Below are positions 36,147 through 46,601 of a stretch of 64,000 nt of DNA, in pieces; within the stretch, counting starts at the first letter, position 1, and every line of letters starts with the position of its first letter. Both the position numbers and the translations under genes were made by a program. The stretch is from Blastomussa wellsi (lineage: Eukaryota; Cnidaria; Anthozoa; Scleractinia; Plerogyridae), in NCBI GenBank assembly GCA_947652115.1, contig OX393571.1:11789504-11853503 (forward strand). Direction: 5' to 3'. The notes beneath the pieces were generated by a model. The model did no database searches, was not told the DNA's origin, and saw only the letters and a program-made list of their open reading frames with translations.

Positions 36147-36213
36147 CTGAGGCAAGATGAAGAAGTACAGCGAGTAAAGCCACCCGGAAATACAACTTGT
36201 GATTAAACTCCAT
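36147..36213 (-). CDS. Gene A exon 1: start codon and signal peptide
   Basis: Reads MEFNHKLYFRVALLAVLLHL then AS: a short n-region followed by a hydrophobic core, a typical secretory signal peptide. The start sits in a good animal initiation context (AAACATGG: A at -3, G at +4). The exon ends G|GTGAGC, phase 1, which joins cleanly to the discoidin exon at 33512. Intron 1 (33513-36146) is mostly repeats and hairpins. No TATA box is clear upstream. Confidence 0.8.
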
Positions 36214-37990
36214 GTTTTGTTTAGTGATTGAATGTTGTCCCATCTGTTTCGCTAGACAAGCCTTCTGTATTAGAAAAGCTCATCTCATAATAGAAGCCTT
36301 TGTTATCATAAAATTGAACCAGTAATTGTTTCTTTTGTCATGACATGGGCCTTTGTTGCAGCACAATATGCTGAAAATCCACTTCGAGCGTCCCGAAACA
36401 GGATGATCCCAAGAGACTGGGCAGACAAGAGGCTTCCCAATATGCTTTGCACAGTGTTCTTCCTTTTGAGCACATTTCAGATTTCAGTTTTCTCCATTTC
36501 AGTTGTTCCGGGGGGGGGGGGGGGGTGGGGAAGGTGGGGGAGATTGTGAGCAATGGCAATGGCTTTGTATAGGGCATCATACATGTTCAAATGCGCTTTT
36601 ACATCAGCCGCTGTCAGTCCATTCATATTCTCACCCACCCACCTAGCCCATGAGTACATATGCGAACAGACCAGACCACAGCACCCGGAACTCCCTACTC
36701 TTCTGGATTACTGTGTAGGTTCTTTAGCGTCCCTTGCTGTCCCGTAACATTGAAGATGCAGGAGACGGGACCTACGGTTTTATCGTCATTATCCGAGAAG
36801 ACTAGAACATCTAACCATTTGCAGATGTAGTTTCAAAGGCAGCACGTTCTCTTCAGTTATTTTTCAAGACCGTGTTTGTTGGTACGATCTAGGACTAGAA
36901 CCCGAGACCTCCCCCAACTGAGCAAACTCCCGGTATATCCAAAAGTCTCCCGGACACAGAATAAATATCCCGTCAGTATCCCGTACGGGTCATCAAATCT
37001 CCCGGATACGAAGGGGAATACTTTTAAGCTTATAAAAAAATTGAGTTTTCCCTCTTACTTTGACCGATTTTGGGAGGAAACTGAACTATTTGACGCATTT
37101 TTGTGGATGAATTGGTTGAGGACTGAGAAGAGGTATTTCGGGGCAAAATGGGTCGTCTCCCACATTTCAATTTTTTTCGGTGATTAAAGCGGCTGGGTCA
37201 TGCCAACTGGGCAATTCGCGGTCGTCCGGTTTTGTTTATATAAATCATCATCTTTATTACTCGTGTGATTATTAAATGCCCATGTTTGGGTATCGCGGCA
37301 CCGCTGCACGTTTGAACTGTCTAGGACGACTCCGCAGTCCAGACCCTGTTTATCACCGACCCGCTTGAAATTATATACCCTGTTCAGGACTGAGGGGCTA
37401 AAAGCCATATCCTATCCCCAGGCACGATCCCGTATAGCCCATACAAGGGAGTACTACCCCACCCCCCCCCCACCCTCCACTCCCACCCTCCGCCCCGAGC
37501 AAACATGACGCGGAAACTTTCCTATTTACGTTTGGTGTCAGTATAGTTACTGAAGAGCATATCACCAGGTTGCAATTACTATGGAAAAAGTGAAACAGCA
37601 CAGGAAACGGAACGAAGAAAAATACCCAAATTTTCGCGTTTTTAAAAATAGAGTTATGAGGAAGGTAATTTGACCCAATCAAACATGTTTTCACTTTTAA
37701 TCTGAAATATTAATGACCACAACGTCCCCGGCTTTGGGAACTCTTTTGTTATAAGAAATGTTCATCAGGTTAACTACCATTTTCGTAATACGGCCACTTG
37801 CACTTGTTATCAGTTTCTAAAGAGAAGTTTTAAGTTTATCGAATGAAGCAAAACTAGCCGAGTCACTTCTTTCTTCTAAGAAGCTCATTAGAATGTAGTT
37901 GGGTCATGTCAAGCTGTATATCTTTGTATTAGTTAACTTTTTATCAGTCTGTCTTAAGAAGTAGTGCATTAATGTAATATTAGTCTTTTC
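36214..37990. other. Upstream of gene A: 5' UTR/promoter region and repeats
   Basis: The first 100 or so bases upstream of 36213 should be 5' UTR and promoter; I see no clear TATA or CCAAT box. Further right are G-runs (36508-36545) and text at 36690-36920 (TACTGTGTAGGTTCTTTAGC, GAGACGGGACCTACGG, TTATCCGAGAAGACTAGAAC) resembling a dispersed anthozoan repeat. A minus-strand fragment around 36540-36659 (WARWVGENMNGLTAADVKAH) looks coding but is isolated; I do not recognise it. Confidence 0.4.
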
Positions 37991-38151
37991 AGCATCCTCG
38001 GAGACCCAGGGACTAAACTTTATTACAAGAAGTCGCAAAAGTGCCCCTGGGATGCTTCACTTAAACGACCAGTTCCACGACCAATTCGAATATTTGCCAG
38101 ACACTCTTGCGTTTTCTTGTAAACTTTCGCCTCTAGGTATCCGAGGATGTC
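37991..38151. mobile_element. Small MITE with inverted ends
   Basis: AGCATCCTCGGAGACCC at the left and, inverted, CTAGGTATCCGAGGATGTC at the right. No coding content. Confidence 0.5.
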
Positions 38152-39121
38152 TTTTCAGTAGCTTTTATGTGTGAACACGCACTCCTTGGAAACCATCCAG
38201 TGTTGGGGCTAGAGTGTTTTCCCTAGGCTAGATTTCCGCCGCTCTCTCGAGTCTGGTCTTCGTTCAATTCCCGAACAGCGGCTGGTAATCGAGCCTATGT
38301 TTTCCCTTCAATGGAATTTTTTAAAAATAAAGTATTACGTTACCTATTTCCTTGCATTGTTTTGTTCATGCACACTTTCAGTTTCTACTTGAACTAGAGA
38401 GAAAACATACCACTCTCCCATAAGAGAAGCTTTAACATCCGGCCGTGTGGGAGGAAGAACGAGTAAATAAAAACCCCTTTTTAAAATAAGAGTTCTTCAA
38501 GGTAGCCGAACACAGGACAATGTTACTGACTACTTACGATACGTGACTACTAGGGAATAGACCGGGGGGGGGGTGGACCTGAATGCATGCATGACTGCTA
38601 TCACCTATGTAGAGGACCATCCTAAAGGCCCTTGAAAAATGAGAACACGTTGTTGCGGACACAAATGTTTCCCTGTTTGCACTAGCTTGCGCTCAGCCGT
38701 GTCCTATTTCCTAAATAGGAGACGGCTGCACGCAGGCTATGTTTGCCCGAGAACACAAAAAATGTTTCACTTTTTTTGTTTCAGATACAATTGTTTGCAA
38801 AAACTGTTTCCCAGTTTGCTCAAAAGGAGCAACAGTGGCCTCGTTTGTCATGGCCTTAAGTGTTGTACATGTTTAGTTTTAAATAACACTCTGCACTATC
38901 TGAGATTGTCTCCCCAGTTTTCTTATTTAGTGGTCTATTCCCACCCCCGGGCACACAGAAACAGACAATTCCCCACCCCCGGTATTCCTCGTCGACCACA
39001 AGGAAGTAATTTTCTGTCCAAAATAGAGATAAAAAGATTGATTTCTGTAAAAATAGCGAAAGCAGACGTTTTTTTCAAGACCTAAACTTAGCAACTCGTT
39101 GTCGCGACCTCGTCGTTAAGG
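38152..39121. other. Intergenic repeat-derived DNA
   Basis: Part of 38580-38830 is shared, inverted, with 20180-20295 beside the foldback element (GCCCGAGAACACAAAAAATG; AGGACCATCCTAAAGGCC). Bases 38930-39010 carry CCCACCCCCGG tracts also seen near 40430. Probably remnants of one dispersed element family. No gene recognised. Confidence 0.5.
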
Positions 39122-39124
39122 TTA

Positions 39125-40034
39125 GGGATGGACCATTATATTTTTGAGGGGGGGGGGGGTTGGGCAATTTTGTCTTGTTAAGAATTTTTTTTTTCGTCTT
39201 TGGGTTGTGCAAGAATTTTTTTTAGCACCTTAAGTTTGTGCACGAATTTTTTTTTCCCCATCGGTTTCAGCATTATTCATATTTATTAAAGTGTAGCCAA
39301 AAGTGAGCATAATAATTTCTATTATTAATTCAAAAATAGACAGTCTTAAAATCCAGAAATTCAAGCAAAACAAGTTTCAGTTCCCATAGTCACTGTAAAA
39401 AAAACAACTAATGATATTTTTTGACATGGATTTTATATTTTATACCAGATTCAGTGAAATGGCTCAAATTTATGTGTTAATACAAGAGATATTTATGATA
39501 TTCTTTACTATGATGCAAAACACAAAAAGGTGAATTATTTTACAAATAATATTACAAAGTATTTTTGGTTGTTGAAAACCACTTTCCCAATTGTTTTTGA
39601 TAATCGTGTTCATAATTTTCAAACTGTGAACAATATTTCATAATAGTTGTTTATTTATTAATAGATATATCTTGACATAAATTTCAATACAAGAGCTCAA
39701 AAATGATATTTTTTGACATGAATATTATATTTTATACCAGATTCATTGAAATGTTTTAATACAAGAGATAGATGGAAATAATACATTTATTATATGATAT
39801 GAAACACAAAGAGGCGAATTATACAAATAATTACAGAGCATTTTTGGTAGTTGAAATAAAATGATGACAAAAATTACAGATTAGTTTTTCATTTGGTCTT
39901 ACAGGAAGGCTTGCTCGAATTTTTTTTCCCCTTGGCCCACTGTGCATGAATTTTTTTTTCTCCACTTTTGCTGTGCAGGAATTTTTTTTTGGTATTTGCC
40001 CAACCCCCCCCTCAAAAATATAATGGTCCATCCC
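39125..40034. mobile_element. 910-bp PIF/Harbinger-like non-autonomous element
   Basis: Inverted ends GGGATGGACCATTATATTTT / AAAATATAATGGTCCATCCC, flanked by TTA on both sides (39122-39124, 40035-40037), the target preference of PIF/Harbinger elements. Subterminal runs of T interrupt both arms, and an internal direct duplication (TGATATTTTTTGACATG at about 39411 and 39703) fills the middle. No transposase. Confidence 0.8.
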
Positions 40035-40173
40035 TTACGAGGGTCGACTTGTTGTACGTCTTCTCACGAATTTGAACGCTTTTCTAGACTACCATCATGA
40101 ATAATAGATACTACACATATAGCATAAGAAATCATGAAGACTACATTTTATAAAGAAAACTGAAGGAAAAAGT

Positions 40174-40623
40174 CTATCCCGCACGTGCCGCCACGCCCTC
40201 GAAAGAAAGGAGCCTGCATCCAGCGAACAGAACAATAAAAGGAACGCATAAAACCTTCAAAAGCAGATTTAAATTTAAAGGATTATTCTTCTCAAACCAG
40301 TCGGCTACAATTTGTACAGATTTTCCCTGGAATCGTTCACTCTCCTTCGCGCGGTACGGCACAATCGTGTCAACTGACCGATGTGACGTACTGGGAAGAA
40401 CAAGGAAGGTAATTTCGATTTGCCCCACCCCAATCCCCCCAGGACAAGACCGCCTAAAACAATTCCCTATCCCCGGGTCGAAAAGGCTGAACTTGTCCCG
40501 GGGGTTGCCCGGAGGGATGGTTACAGGTAGAATTGACCCACGCATAAGTGTTCTGGTGCTAATGCTTAATCGTTGGGTGTCCAGATAAAGCATAATAAGT
40601 GTTCGTTGAGGTCGATAATTCAT
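40174..40623 (-). other. 149-codon ORF in repeat DNA, probably not a gene
   Basis: Open minus-strand frame containing RGSILPVTIPPGNPRDKFSL and DPGIGNCFRRSCPGGIG. The proline/glycine wording mirrors C-rich repeat text that recurs at 38930-39010, so I treat it as repeat-derived. No domain recognised. Confidence 0.3.
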
Positions 40624-40879
40624 TTAAAATAGTTTAAACTTCAGCTAGGAAAGGGGATTAGTACGCGCATTATGCCACGAGAAATGGAATTCAAGTAAAA
40701 CAAAACAGTAGTTGCAGTACAAAAATATCTGTATTTCCTAAATTCACAAACCAGGCTCGTAGTCTAATTGTTAGAAAGCATACGAATACCTTATAATTAG
40801 TCAATAAAATTCCAGTATTTGTATTTTGTTTAAATGCTAGAAGAATTCTCCCAGTAAGATATGTATTGGCTATACTCGA

Positions 40880-41500
40880 TTATATTTAAACGGACCATTT
40901 GAACTATTCAAACGTTCACTGACTCGCAGTCTGTAAAATGAGATAATATATAAATATATCCTATTCTCTACAAATACTTTGACATTCTAACATTTTATTT
41001 ACTAAATATATTATAATACCTAGTAATGTTCTATGTACAAATATTATATGGTCTGCTGAAGTTCTACTACCTGAAACTCCAAATACCCTTTTATCTAAAA
41101 ATGTCATATGATTTTCTATCCTTTTACTATTCTCAAATAATCTTTATCTAAAAATATTTCATTTTCTACCAATATATATTTTTATAATATTTTTGTACAA
41201 TATATTTTACTCCACAAATATCCTACCTATAAATAGTCTGATCTACCATTTTATTATCCACTTAAATTCTATAATTTTCTAAATTCTATTAGTCTATCTA
41301 CAAGTTTTTTATTACCTAGTAAAGTTCTCACTTTATTCTCTATTCTTTTTGATGTACTTATATTTTATTAGTCTACAAATGATTGCATGTTCATGATGAG
41401 CAACCTTAAGCCCATATTATTGTTTAAACATTTATAACAAAAATCTTCTAAACATTACCACTAGTACTTTCTGCATGGAAAGCAAAATCTTTACACTGAA
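40880..41500. other. Strand-asymmetric, G-poor tract
   Basis: Plus strand is dominated by T, A and C with very few G (TCCTATTCTCTACAAATAC, CTACAAATATCCTACC-like text), with scattered TCTAC/AAATA motifs. Not a simple tandem repeat; coding absent. Confidence 0.5.
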
Positions 41501-41535
41501 TAACAACATTTATATAATAACAAAATCAATGCGCG

Positions 41536-41826
41536 CGCTCTGATTGGTCAATCAGCTATAGTTTATTGCCACGCAGCTCACGTATTTTTCTCCGCCAATT
41601 TCTTTCTGGAAAAATCGCGCGTCTTCTGAATTATTATATGAAAGCAACAGACCACACTTTCTATGGGTTTATAGGGGTAATAACCCACTTGGGATGTTTG
41701 GGAGAACACTCGACTGCGGCTCGTGGTTTACAAACTTTTCTCGTGTTCTCCCAAACATCCCGCGTGGGTTATTACCCATATAAACCCATAGAAAGTGCGG
41801 TCTATTGCTTAAATAATTATAAGAAC
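41536..41826. mobile_element. MITE-like long palindrome
   Basis: AGCAACAGACCACACTTTCT then ATGGGTTTATAGGGGTAATA pairs with inverted TATTACCCATATAAACCCAT then AGAAAGTGCGGTCTATTGCT. Central CGACTGCGGCTCG. Ends just downstream of the gene B stop codon region. Confidence 0.8.
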
Positions 41827-41990
41827 ATTACAACATAAGCTACTAAGCTACTATGTACCAAGCGGTAAACGTTCAAACCGTGTGTTTGTTAGAAACACAT
41901 TGGCTTGGGTGTCACAATCAACCCGAGAAGTAAGATGCTAAGAGGGAGAAGCGGCTCTGGGGACGAGAATGGTAAGATGAAAGAAACAAC

Positions 41991-42403
41991 TCAACTCTGA
42001 GCATTTCCTATTTCATCATAAATTTCTTCATGTTCGTTTCCGCTGTTTCCTTTGTTAAATCCCGCATTGTAATATACAGGATTCCTTTTTGTTCCCTGTA
42101 AACCCTTGCGGTCAGGAAGTGCACGTGACTGCTCTTCCAAAGGCCTGGGACTGACGTCCATATATGAAGCTGGTTCTGACATTTGCTGATCACGTGTTAA
42201 GTCGAGTTTGTTGCCATTCCCTCGTTTTGTAAATCCCACATTATAATATTATATTCAGGTATCTTGTTGGCTCCATGTAGGCTCGTATACTCGGGCGGAG
42301 CTCGTGACTGCCCTTCCGAAGGCCTGGGTCGGAGTTCCATTCTAACACATGCTGATCACGTGGTGAGTCAAGTTCACCAATGTCATCGCCTCCAGTCATT
42401 GTT
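41991..42403 (-). pseudogene. Gene B cytoplasmic-tail exon with two apparent frameshifts
   Basis: Two tandem tail repeats, each with SPRDQ/LTRDQ, RPSEGQSRA/RPLEEQSRA and YYNVGF/YYNAGF, ending EEIYDEIGNAQS and a TGA at 41991. Tyrosine motifs PEYTSL, SYMDV, VYYNAGF and IYDEI look like SH2-binding sites. Relative to the second repeat, the first has lost one base near 42350 and gained AATAT near 42247, so no single frame runs through. Read literally the tail would end early after RYLNIIL. Sequencing error, a pseudogene, or a shortened functional tail are all possible. Confidence 0.5.
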
Positions 42404-43068
42404 CTGTTGTAAGGCAAAACTCCATATTAACACACCTATAACAAGCGATTCAAAAACAATGCAGGGCAAAGTGAGAACAGTAGCGTTGAAAATGCTGTTT
42501 ACATCTGCCAAAAGGGAACAACAGGTAGTGAAAACGATATTAAAATCTTCAAAATAAATTATTTTGTTCGTCAAGTCATCATACTATGCGCTAATTAATT
42601 ACGATTGCCATAAAGGTCCATGCTTCCTGGCAGCGAACGCAATGCGTCTGCTGATAGAAAGGAAACCGATTTGCAGCAGTGATCCAAAGTATCTTGACTA
42701 TTAAATAGGCAAAGTAGCTTAAACGACGGAGCCCAAAGAGTGAAGTTTCAGCTGTTAAACTTGAGAACGGGAACTCCCTTAATAGTTCAATACACTGTGC
42801 ATATGTTTGGGACATGCACTACCTACACTGAAAACTACAGCAGATGCGTATAAGAAGAGCAAAGCTGTTAGGATGTTCTTTTGTGTTCACATGTTATGCT
42901 CCACTCCTGAACCTAATTGTCCAAAGAATCAATAACATTATGCACTACAAAAATCTCTATCGAGTGAACAGCGGAGTTCGTCTTTATTTGTAAATATTTA
43001 TCCGATGAATAATGATTTATAATGTCAGCGTTTGATCAACCGGGACATGCACCTACAGAGCTACTTAC

Positions 43069-43109
43069 TCTCGTCTCCTTTTATCGTACCACTGAGGTCT
43101 TGCGACCAT
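43069..43109 (-). CDS. Gene B juxtamembrane exon candidate (tentative)
   Basis: 41 bases between ACCCTGGCAG and the consensus donor GA|GTAAGT, reading MVARPQWYDKRRRE. The basic cluster would fit the cytoplasmic side of a membrane segment, and phase 2 out matches the tail exon acceptor at 42403. The membrane segment itself was not found between 43671 and 43109. Confidence 0.3.
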
Positions 43110-43670
43110 CTGCCAGGGTGATTCTGTTACTTGCGGAACCACAACTGTTTGTAGCAAGGCACGCATAGTCCATAATCCTTTACAAAACAAGGCGTGAGAA
43201 CACCTGACATGGTATCACTGGTTTGCTTTTCCACATATCACTAAAAGGTGGGACATGACATCACTCTGTGGTGTCGCTGTCTGTGAGGGGAAAACCAAGA
43301 AATTGTTTGTACTACCTACACGTAATTGCCCGAACGCTTGGACACTTACTAAGCAGGCTGTTGCATTGTTGCATAAGTGACTCTGCTGCATTTAAAAAGC
43401 TCATTGGGGAGAGATCATCAATTTTCCCTGAAGCGGAGCCGAGCGACCACTGTGGTCAAGGCTTCTTTAAGTGTTTTATCATACACTGCAAACTGAAAAA
43501 TCTGGTTTCGTTGTGGAATACATGTGAATTGCTATAACAAAAGAACCTGTGTGCAAAACCAGAGAACATTGCTTAGCACTCTTATGCAGGACTCCAGGAT
43601 TTAGCTGCTGTCGTGTTTGCATGGGTTAAAATCAAAGACGAGTTAAATAACTACATCCAGATAAACGTAC

Positions 43671-43732
43671 TTGAGAGGTATGGCTGTTGTCCTCAGTGTT
43701 GTTTGTCTGGTTTCTTGTGCTTGTATATTTCA
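43671..43732 (-). CDS. Gene B stalk-like exon (tentative)
   Basis: A 62-base exon after a very strong pyrimidine tract (TTTGCTCTTGTTTCTTTCTC then CTCATTTTAG), reading VKYTSTRNQTNNTEDNSHTS then Q and ending CAA|GTACGT. Phase 1 in matches the Ig exon. Two N-glycosylation sites (NQT, NNT) suit an extracellular stalk. No homology support. Confidence 0.4.
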
Positions 43733-44120
43733 CTAAAATGAGGAGAAAGAAACAAGAGCAAAAAACAACACCCCCCTCCCTCCCCCCTCCCAGAACACAT
43801 CAGAACCCGTTAGGTTCTACTCTAAAAACTGGTAAAACGTGACTTTCAAAGCTCTTGTAAGTGGGCACTAAGACCTAATGTGACCACTTAAAGGATTGTT
43901 GTAAAATTCATTAATAATTCAAAAGGAGTGGATCCAATGAAAAGGCACTATTTAGGTCACATGAATGCTCTGTAAACCCCAATACAAATCAACAGTAAAA
44001 TTAACCTGCTAAGCTAATTAGTATTCATTAACTTTTGATACAGATTTACACTGATTAAAATGTAAAGCACAATAGAATCGAATAACAATACTTTGTATTC
44101 AATTTATTGTTTTCATTTCA

Positions 44121-44235
44121 CAAGTAGGATAAAATATTTGCGACTGATCTGTATGGGCTTTACAATGGCTCGCCTGTCAGCTCGCCATTGTAAATGCCCA
44201 TACAGATCTCCCGCTCATATTTTACCTACTACTTA
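44121..44235. repeat. Palindrome beside the minisatellite
   Basis: AAGTAGGATAAAATATTTGCG and GATCTGTATGGGC...TTACAATGGC pair with GCCATTGTAAATGCCCATAC, AGATC and ATATTTTACCTACTACTT. Confidence 0.8.
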
Positions 44236-44237
44236 CA

Positions 44238-44877
44238 GTGGCCACTTTCAGAAGTTTTAAGATGGCCACTTTAAGGACTGTTAAAGTGGCAACTTTAAGG
44301 ACTGTTAAAGAGGCCACTTTAAGGACTGTTAAAGAGGCCACTTTAAGTGCTGTTAAAGAAGCCACTTTAAGGACTGTTAAAGAGGCCACTTTAAGTACTG
44401 TTAAAGAGGCCACTTTAAGGACTGTTAAAGAGGCCACTTCAAGGACTGTTAAAGTGGCCACTTTAAGGACTGTTAAAGAGACCACTTTAAGGACTGTTAA
44501 AGAGGCCACTTTAAGGACTGTTAAAGAGGCCACTTTAAGGACTGTTAAAGAGGCCACTTTAAGTGCTGTTAAAGAGGCCACTTTAAGGACTGTTAAAGAG
44601 GCCACTTTAAGCACTGTTAAAGAGGCCACTTTAAGGACTGTTAAAGAGGCCACTTTAAGGACTGTTAAAGAGGCCACTTTACGTGCTGTTAAAGAGGCCA
44701 CTTTAAGGACTGTTAAAGAGGCCACTTTAAGTGCTGTTAAAGAGGCCACTTTAAGGACTGTTAAAGAGGCCACTTTAAGTGCTGTTAAAGAAGCCACTTT
44801 AAGGACTGTTAAAGAGGCCACTTTAAGGACTGTTAAAGAGGCCACTTTAAGGACTGTTAAAGAGGCCACTTTAAGAA
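44238..44877. repeat. 24-bp minisatellite, about 26 copies
   Basis: Unit GCCACTTTAAGGACTGTTAAAGAG with variants (AGTGCT, GCACT, ACGTGCT). Because 24 is a multiple of three, both strands are open throughout (plus EATLRTVK, minus SLTVLKVA). In the gene B intron after the Ig exon. Not considered coding. Confidence 0.95.
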
Positions 44878-44977
44878 CTAGCGAGGCTTACAAGGAAAAA
44901 CAAATCGAAAGAAAAGAACCGATTAAGGAGAAAGTGTGCCAATGTACAGGAAATGATCACTGAAACCTGAAACATAC

Positions 44978-45247
44978 CCGGGGTAACTTCCAACGTTGTA
45001 GCTGCACGGCTCTCTCCAAACTTGTTAAATGCTTTGCATTCATAAAAACCACTGTCTTCAAGGAGGACATTTGGAATAAAAAGAATGTGTCCATCATTCT
45101 TCAGCTGAGCCCGTGGAATGCTGGTACTTCCATTTTTAGTCCAGGTTACAGAAGGAGCTGGATCTCCGCTGACCTCACATACCAATAGTGCCAGCTCACC
45201 AACTGATAAGATGGCCCATTTTGGGAGTTCCTTGACGAAGGGCTTCT
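44978..45247 (-). CDS. Gene B Ig (I-set) domain
   Basis: EKPFVKELPKWAILSVGELA, LLVCEVSGDPAPSVTWTKNG, then LEDSGFYECKAFNKFGESRA and LEVTPG. Same Cys, Trp and D-S-G-x-Y-x-C pattern as the gene A Ig, phase 1-1, donor G|GTATGT. The 24-bp minisatellite starts about 100 bases downstream. Confidence 0.92.
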
Positions 45248-45374
45248 CTAAGAGAGTAAGTAAGTAGGTGCTTCAATTCTTGTATCACAAAAATGTTTTG
45301 TAATACAGGTGTAGAGACATATTCTGATCACTAAGAAAGCGTTTTAAGTACAGGAGTAACCTAACACCAATTTG

Positions 45375-45493
45375 CATTGCAGTGAATAAAGAAGGCTGAA
45401 AAAACCAGGGCTTCAACTCGAATCCCGTTGAAGCCCTGAATTCTTTCAGGCTTCTTTATTCCAATTGCTTAAATTGGAAATTCACTGCAATGG
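45375..45493. repeat. Palindromic element
   Basis: ATTGCAGTGAAT...AAAGAAGGCTGAAAAAAC, CAGGGCTTCAACTCG / GTTGAAGCCCTG, TTTCAGGCTTCTTTATTC, TTCACTGCAAT. Nested arms; gene B intron. Confidence 0.75.
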
Positions 45494-46011
45494 TCATTTC
45501 TCAATTTCATCTTCCTCTGCAGTTTCATAAAATTATGAATTATTTAATATACTTTTGTCATGAAGACACATCAATAGATTTAATATTCAAGCATGTCTAT
45601 TTAAAACCTGTGTCTGTATTTGCAAAAGCAAAAGCGCAGACCATTACTTCATACAGACATCACACAATATCAGTAAAAACGTGTAATTATACTAGTGTAA
45701 TGTATTACACTTGAAAGTGAGTCATACAGGGACTCGGGAAACTAGGGATAGAGATGAACTCGCATGGTAAAAGCTTTCCATTTGCTGACCAACTGAATGA
45801 CTGGCGGACCGACCAAGTGGCCTATGTATTGACACCCAATGATCGACTAATCGACTGACCAACCAATCAACCAACCAACCAAAGTAAGCAAGAAGTAATG
45901 CAAAATTCAAATATGGCTGCACTCCACGCAAAACTCAATCCCAACTACAATACTGACCTGACAAAGTTATAGTCAAAATCAAAGCCATCATTTATGCAAA
46001 AAGGCCAGTAC

Positions 46012-46054
46012 CTTTGGTTTCAATCTCTATGAAGCTACTTGAAATATACACCAT
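46012..46054 (-). CDS. Gene B microexon ending the RPTP-like FN3
   Basis: A 43-base exon after TTTTCATCTTTCAG reading MVYISSSFIEIETKG, a good FN3 G strand. Phase 0 in and 1 out at AAAG|GTACTG, which is required to connect 46827 to the Ig exon. Same position as the gene A microexon. Confidence 0.75.
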
Positions 46055-46601
46055 CTGAAAGATGAAAACACGACGAAGAGCATCTAGTTAAGATATCACT
46101 AATTTCAAACATCACAATAATCAAAAAGAGAAATGAAAATAAAAATGCACTGTTCTCGAGAACGATCCAATACATGTACATTGTACTTATATGTAAAGAC
46201 ATTAATATTACAAGTAAAGGGCAGTTTTGAGCATATTTAAAAATTTTTGTGACTTGTTTACCAGCCAATTTGGGTTCACAGCATGGAAAATACGTGTTAG
46301 CTATGCTATGCTTGATTTTTTATACGCTTACAGCCCAGCCTGTTACATGATGAAAAAGCTCACAAAATAACAATTTATCATTAAATTTTTTAAAAAATGT
46401 GATTCTACAATGGTTTGGAAATTTAAACTTTGTGAGTTTCAGCTTTTCCTTTCAAAAAATGCAACAACAACATCGCATTTTGAGAGCATTTTGCAATCTC
46501 AAAGTACTTAGCAGACCCACGCATTGCAGGGATACAAATTTTTACAACTAAAAAATGTTGTGACAAGTTGACTACATGTGTGTATAATTTTTTTTTATTT
46601 T

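Larger units (their letters stand above)
710..36213 (-). other. Gene A locus: F5/8C-FTP-FTP-F5/8C-10xFN3-Ig receptor, 3' end missing
   Basis: Span of a 23-exon minus-strand gene, from the initiator codon at 36213 to the last exon visible (Ig, ending at 710). Exon phases chain without conflict: whole-module exons are phase 1 at both ends and split modules share an internal phase-0 or phase-2 junction. Predicted residues: signal peptide 1-22, F5/8C 23-175, FTP 176-322, FTP 323-473, F5/8C 474-625, FN3 modules 626-1662, Ig 1663-1751. The protein should be secretory or membrane-bound. No membrane segment or cytoplasmic domain is reached before the left edge. Gene B is a paralogue of its FN3-Ig part. 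Confidence 0.85.
42404..44120. other. Gene B introns around candidate 3' exons
   Basis: Apart from the tentative exons at 43069 and 43671 I find no protein module. Hydrophobic minus-strand stretches at about 42799-42840 (ALLFLYASAVVFSVG) and 42450-42520 (VLTLPCIVFESLVIG) are short and do not connect in phase, so a membrane exon is not called. Confidence 0.4.

Noticed and set aside
36477..36659. Minus-strand ORF with WARWVGENMNGLTAADVKAH
   Set aside because: It looks protein-like but is isolated upstream of gene A and followed by G-runs and a dispersed repeat. Not enough to call a gene.
42591..42815. Minus-strand ORF with a hydrophobic patch (YFAYLIVKILWITAAN) as the missing membrane exon
   Set aside because: Phases do not connect to the neighbouring candidate exons and no convincing splice sites bound it.
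43681..43830. Plus-strand reading with a membrane helix and basic stop-transfer (WLLSSVLFVWFLVLVYFTKM then RRKKQEQK)
   Set aside because: It lies exactly antisense to a strong minus-strand splice acceptor and stalk-like exon. The basic run is the reverse of the pyrimidine tract. No plus-strand gene surrounds it.
44222..44963. Long open frames on both strands (over 200 codons)
   Set aside because: They are produced by the 24-bp minisatellite and have no non-repetitive domain.
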